Positions 62,041 through 64,000 of a DNA stretch of 64,000 nt are shown in pieces; within the stretch, counting starts at the first letter, position 1, and each line of letters opens with the position of its first letter. A program made the translations under genes and the position numbers. The notes below the pieces were generated by a model. That model saw only the letters and a program-made list of their open reading frames with translations, was not told where the DNA came from and ran no database searches. The stretch is from Sisyra terminalis (Eukaryota; Arthropoda; Insecta; Neuroptera; Sisyridae). The stretch is from assembly GCA_958496175.1 (NCBI GenBank), contig OY292276.1, positions 61,889,080 through 61,953,079 on the forward strand, written 5' to 3'.

Positions 62041-63911
62041 TAGACTGATTCAAAAAAAATGATGAATTTTGGGAATGACAAAAAAAAATCCTGTGAAAGT
62101 TTAAGCTCTTAATATTAAAAGGTGCCGCATCACAAATTTTGATTTTCCATTTAAATAACATGGGAACAATATTCTCTTGTACTTTGGAATTTTATAGCTC
62201 ACGTTGGTGACAATATTTTGGAATGACCAAGGTATATTCTTGTAGAAAATTGAACGATGTACAAAAAAGGTCTCGGACAAGTTTTTGATATATTTATTCC
62301 GTCAAAAGTTATTCGTGGTGAAAGTTGAAGTAAAGAGAAATTTTAATATTTTTTCAATGTTTTGACGCAACCATTAATTTTATGAGAAAATTTTATAGGA
62401 CATTTTTTGTAGAGCACCTGTTTTTCTATCACTTATCTCTATAAAAGTTTTTGATATTTTTCACAGATCCTAAGTTATTTAATTAAAATAAGAAAAAAAT
62501 TATGTTAAAAATATAATAATTCAGGGAATTTTCAGTTTAATGCAAATAACTTAGGACCTGTGAAAAATATCAAAAACTTTTATATAGATAAGTTATAGGA
62601 AAAAAAGTGATCTACAAAAAAGGTCTCTAAAAGTTTTTGATGTATTTATTCCTTCAAAAGTTATTTGAGGTCAAAGTTGAAATAAAGAGAAATTTTTTTT
62701 TTTTTTTTCAATTTTTTGACGCAACCATCAATTTTATGCGAAAATTTTATAGGACATTTTTTGTAGAGCACTTTTTTTTCTATAACTTACCTCTATAAAC
62801 ATTTTTGATACTTTTCACAAGTGGTTCTAAGTTATTTAATTGAAATAAAAAATCAAAATAAGAATTTTTCGCTGACTTTGAACAATTATACTGTGTATAT
62901 AATATATAGAATATATTGCGGTCCAATTTATGTAGTATAATCTGACATAATAATATATAAAAATCATACCATAAACATAAATTTGAACAGAAGTTCAAAC
63001 AAAAATATTTGTTACCTATTTCGATTGCCATGCAATTTTCCTCAATGGTCATCAAGTAGTTTGGATCACTCCGTAACTGCTTTGTGATGATTCACAATAT
63101 AGAATATAGGAATATAGTCTATTTTCCTTTTGAATAAAATTAAAAACTTTTTAGCGAACATATATTCTCTTTTGTTTTCATCACAAAGCAGTTACGAAGT
63201 GATCCAAACTACTTCATGACCACTGAGGAAAATTGCTTGGCAATCGAAATACGTATCTGAGTAATACGTCACGAATATTTTTGTTTGAACTTCTGTTCAA
63301 GTTTATGGTATGATTTTTATATATTATTATATCAGATTATACTACATAAATTGAACCGCAATGTATTCTATATATTGTATACACAGTATAACTGTTTAAA
63401 GTCAGCGAAAATATCTTATTTTTATTTTTTATTTTAATTAAATAACTTAGGACCTGTGAAAAATATCAAAAACTTTTACAGAGATAAGTTATAAAAAAAA
63501 AGTGCTCTACAAAAAATGTCCTATAAAATGTTCTCATAAAATTGATGGTTGCATCAAAAAATTGAAAAAATATTTAAATTTCTCTTTAGTTCAACTTTGA
63601 GCTCGAATAACTTTTGAAGGAATAAATATATCAAAAACTTGTAATGGACCCTTTTTTGTAGATCGTTCAATTTTCTACAAGAATATACATTGGTCATTCC
63701 GAAATATTGTCACCAACGTGAGCTATAAAATTCCAAAGAGCAAGAGAATATTGTTCCCATGTTATTTAAATGGAAAATCGAAATTTGCGTTGTGGGACCT
63801 CTTAATATTAATATTAAGAGCTTAAACTTTCACAGGATTTTTTTTGTCATTCCCAGTAATATTTTCGATTTAATTAAGAAAAAAAATTCATAATTTTTTT
63901 GAGTCAGTCTA
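62041..63911. repeat. 1.87-kb interleaved palindromic element, second member
   Basis: The ends TAGACTGATTC and GAGTCAGTCTA and the arms match those of 10497-12076. Order: forward arm (62041-62475), short reverse piece (about 62530-62620), forward partial (about 62620-62845), a further hairpin arm (62862-63085), spacer, its complement (63178-63415), and the reverse outer arm (to 63911). The 8-mers outside the ends (gtgtacat, atgtattt) agree at only 5 of 8. It lies inside an SLC30 intron. Confidence 0.82.
62862..63415. repeat. Inner hairpin of the palindromic element (arms about 225-235 bp)
   Basis: Left cgctgactttgaacaattat and tttggatcactccgtaactg pair with right cagttacgaagtgatccaaa and gtttaaagtcagcg. 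The spacer 63086-63177 is unique. This segment is absent from the copy at 10497-12076, so it was either gained here or lost there. Confidence 0.8.
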
Positions 63912-64000
63912 ATGTATTTAGGTAGCGTAGTTATGCGTATTATGGAAAATGCAACTAAAGTAAATTTTAGCAATAGTTTTTCCTCAGAAATGGTATGAAA

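Overview
This window is an AT-rich, intron-rich nuclear fragment of an arthropod, most likely an insect; I cannot name the order. The evidence is spliceosomal genes with GT-AG introns (many only 54-61 bp long), single-copy animal genes in their invertebrate form (one TRPM channel without a kinase domain, one FMR1-type gene), Jockey-like non-LTR retrotransposon fragments and many short inverted-repeat DNA elements. There are no operons, CRISPR arrays or prokaryotic genes.

Layout. 1-1252: the last exon of an unrecognised membrane protein gene (+). 1891-8274: MTHFS, 5-formyltetrahydrofolate cyclo-ligase (-), with a 5.7-kb intron carrying a dead Jockey-like fragment and a short transposon. 9470-20817: Trpm, a 16-exon TRPM cation channel (+), with several transposons in its introns. 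20818-27837: the Trpm 3' UTR, then gene-poor DNA with a TTAA-flanked element inside a direct duplication. 27838-29127: Pcyt2, ethanolamine-phosphate cytidylyltransferase (-). 29901-37307: Fmr1, the fragile-X RNA-binding protein (+), with a 2.8-kb intron full of nested elements and two possible C-termini; about 5 kb of AU-rich, UTR-like DNA follows. 42831-48441: RpS10 (+), with a 5.1-kb last intron of inverted-repeat elements before a 12-codon final exon. 48566-50213: a trihelix/SANT-like DNA-binding protein (-). 50543-51739: an RNF141-like RING protein (+). 52037-54054: SPT2, a chromatin/histone chaperone (-). 54107-54444: a small unrecognised two-exon gene (+). 60970-end: the first coding exons of an SLC30 zinc transporter (+), continuing beyond the window.

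The genes are mostly unrelated housekeeping, signalling and chromatin functions. Neighbours share divergent promoters (MTHFS/Trpm, Pcyt2/Fmr1, trihelix/RNF141, SPT2/small gene) or closely convergent 3' ends (first gene/MTHFS, RpS10/trihelix, RNF141/SPT2). Trpm and SLC30 both concern divalent cations, but they lie 40 kb apart and I see no functional linkage.

The most unusual content is the mobile DNA: several families of non-coding inverted-repeat elements, some with clean target-site duplications of 4, 8 or 9 bp, and a large family of interleaved palindromes (1.6-1.9 kb; two copies). All coordinates come from reading the sequence by eye; splice sites were checked by reading phase and by resemblance to remembered family sequences, not by alignment or transcripts.
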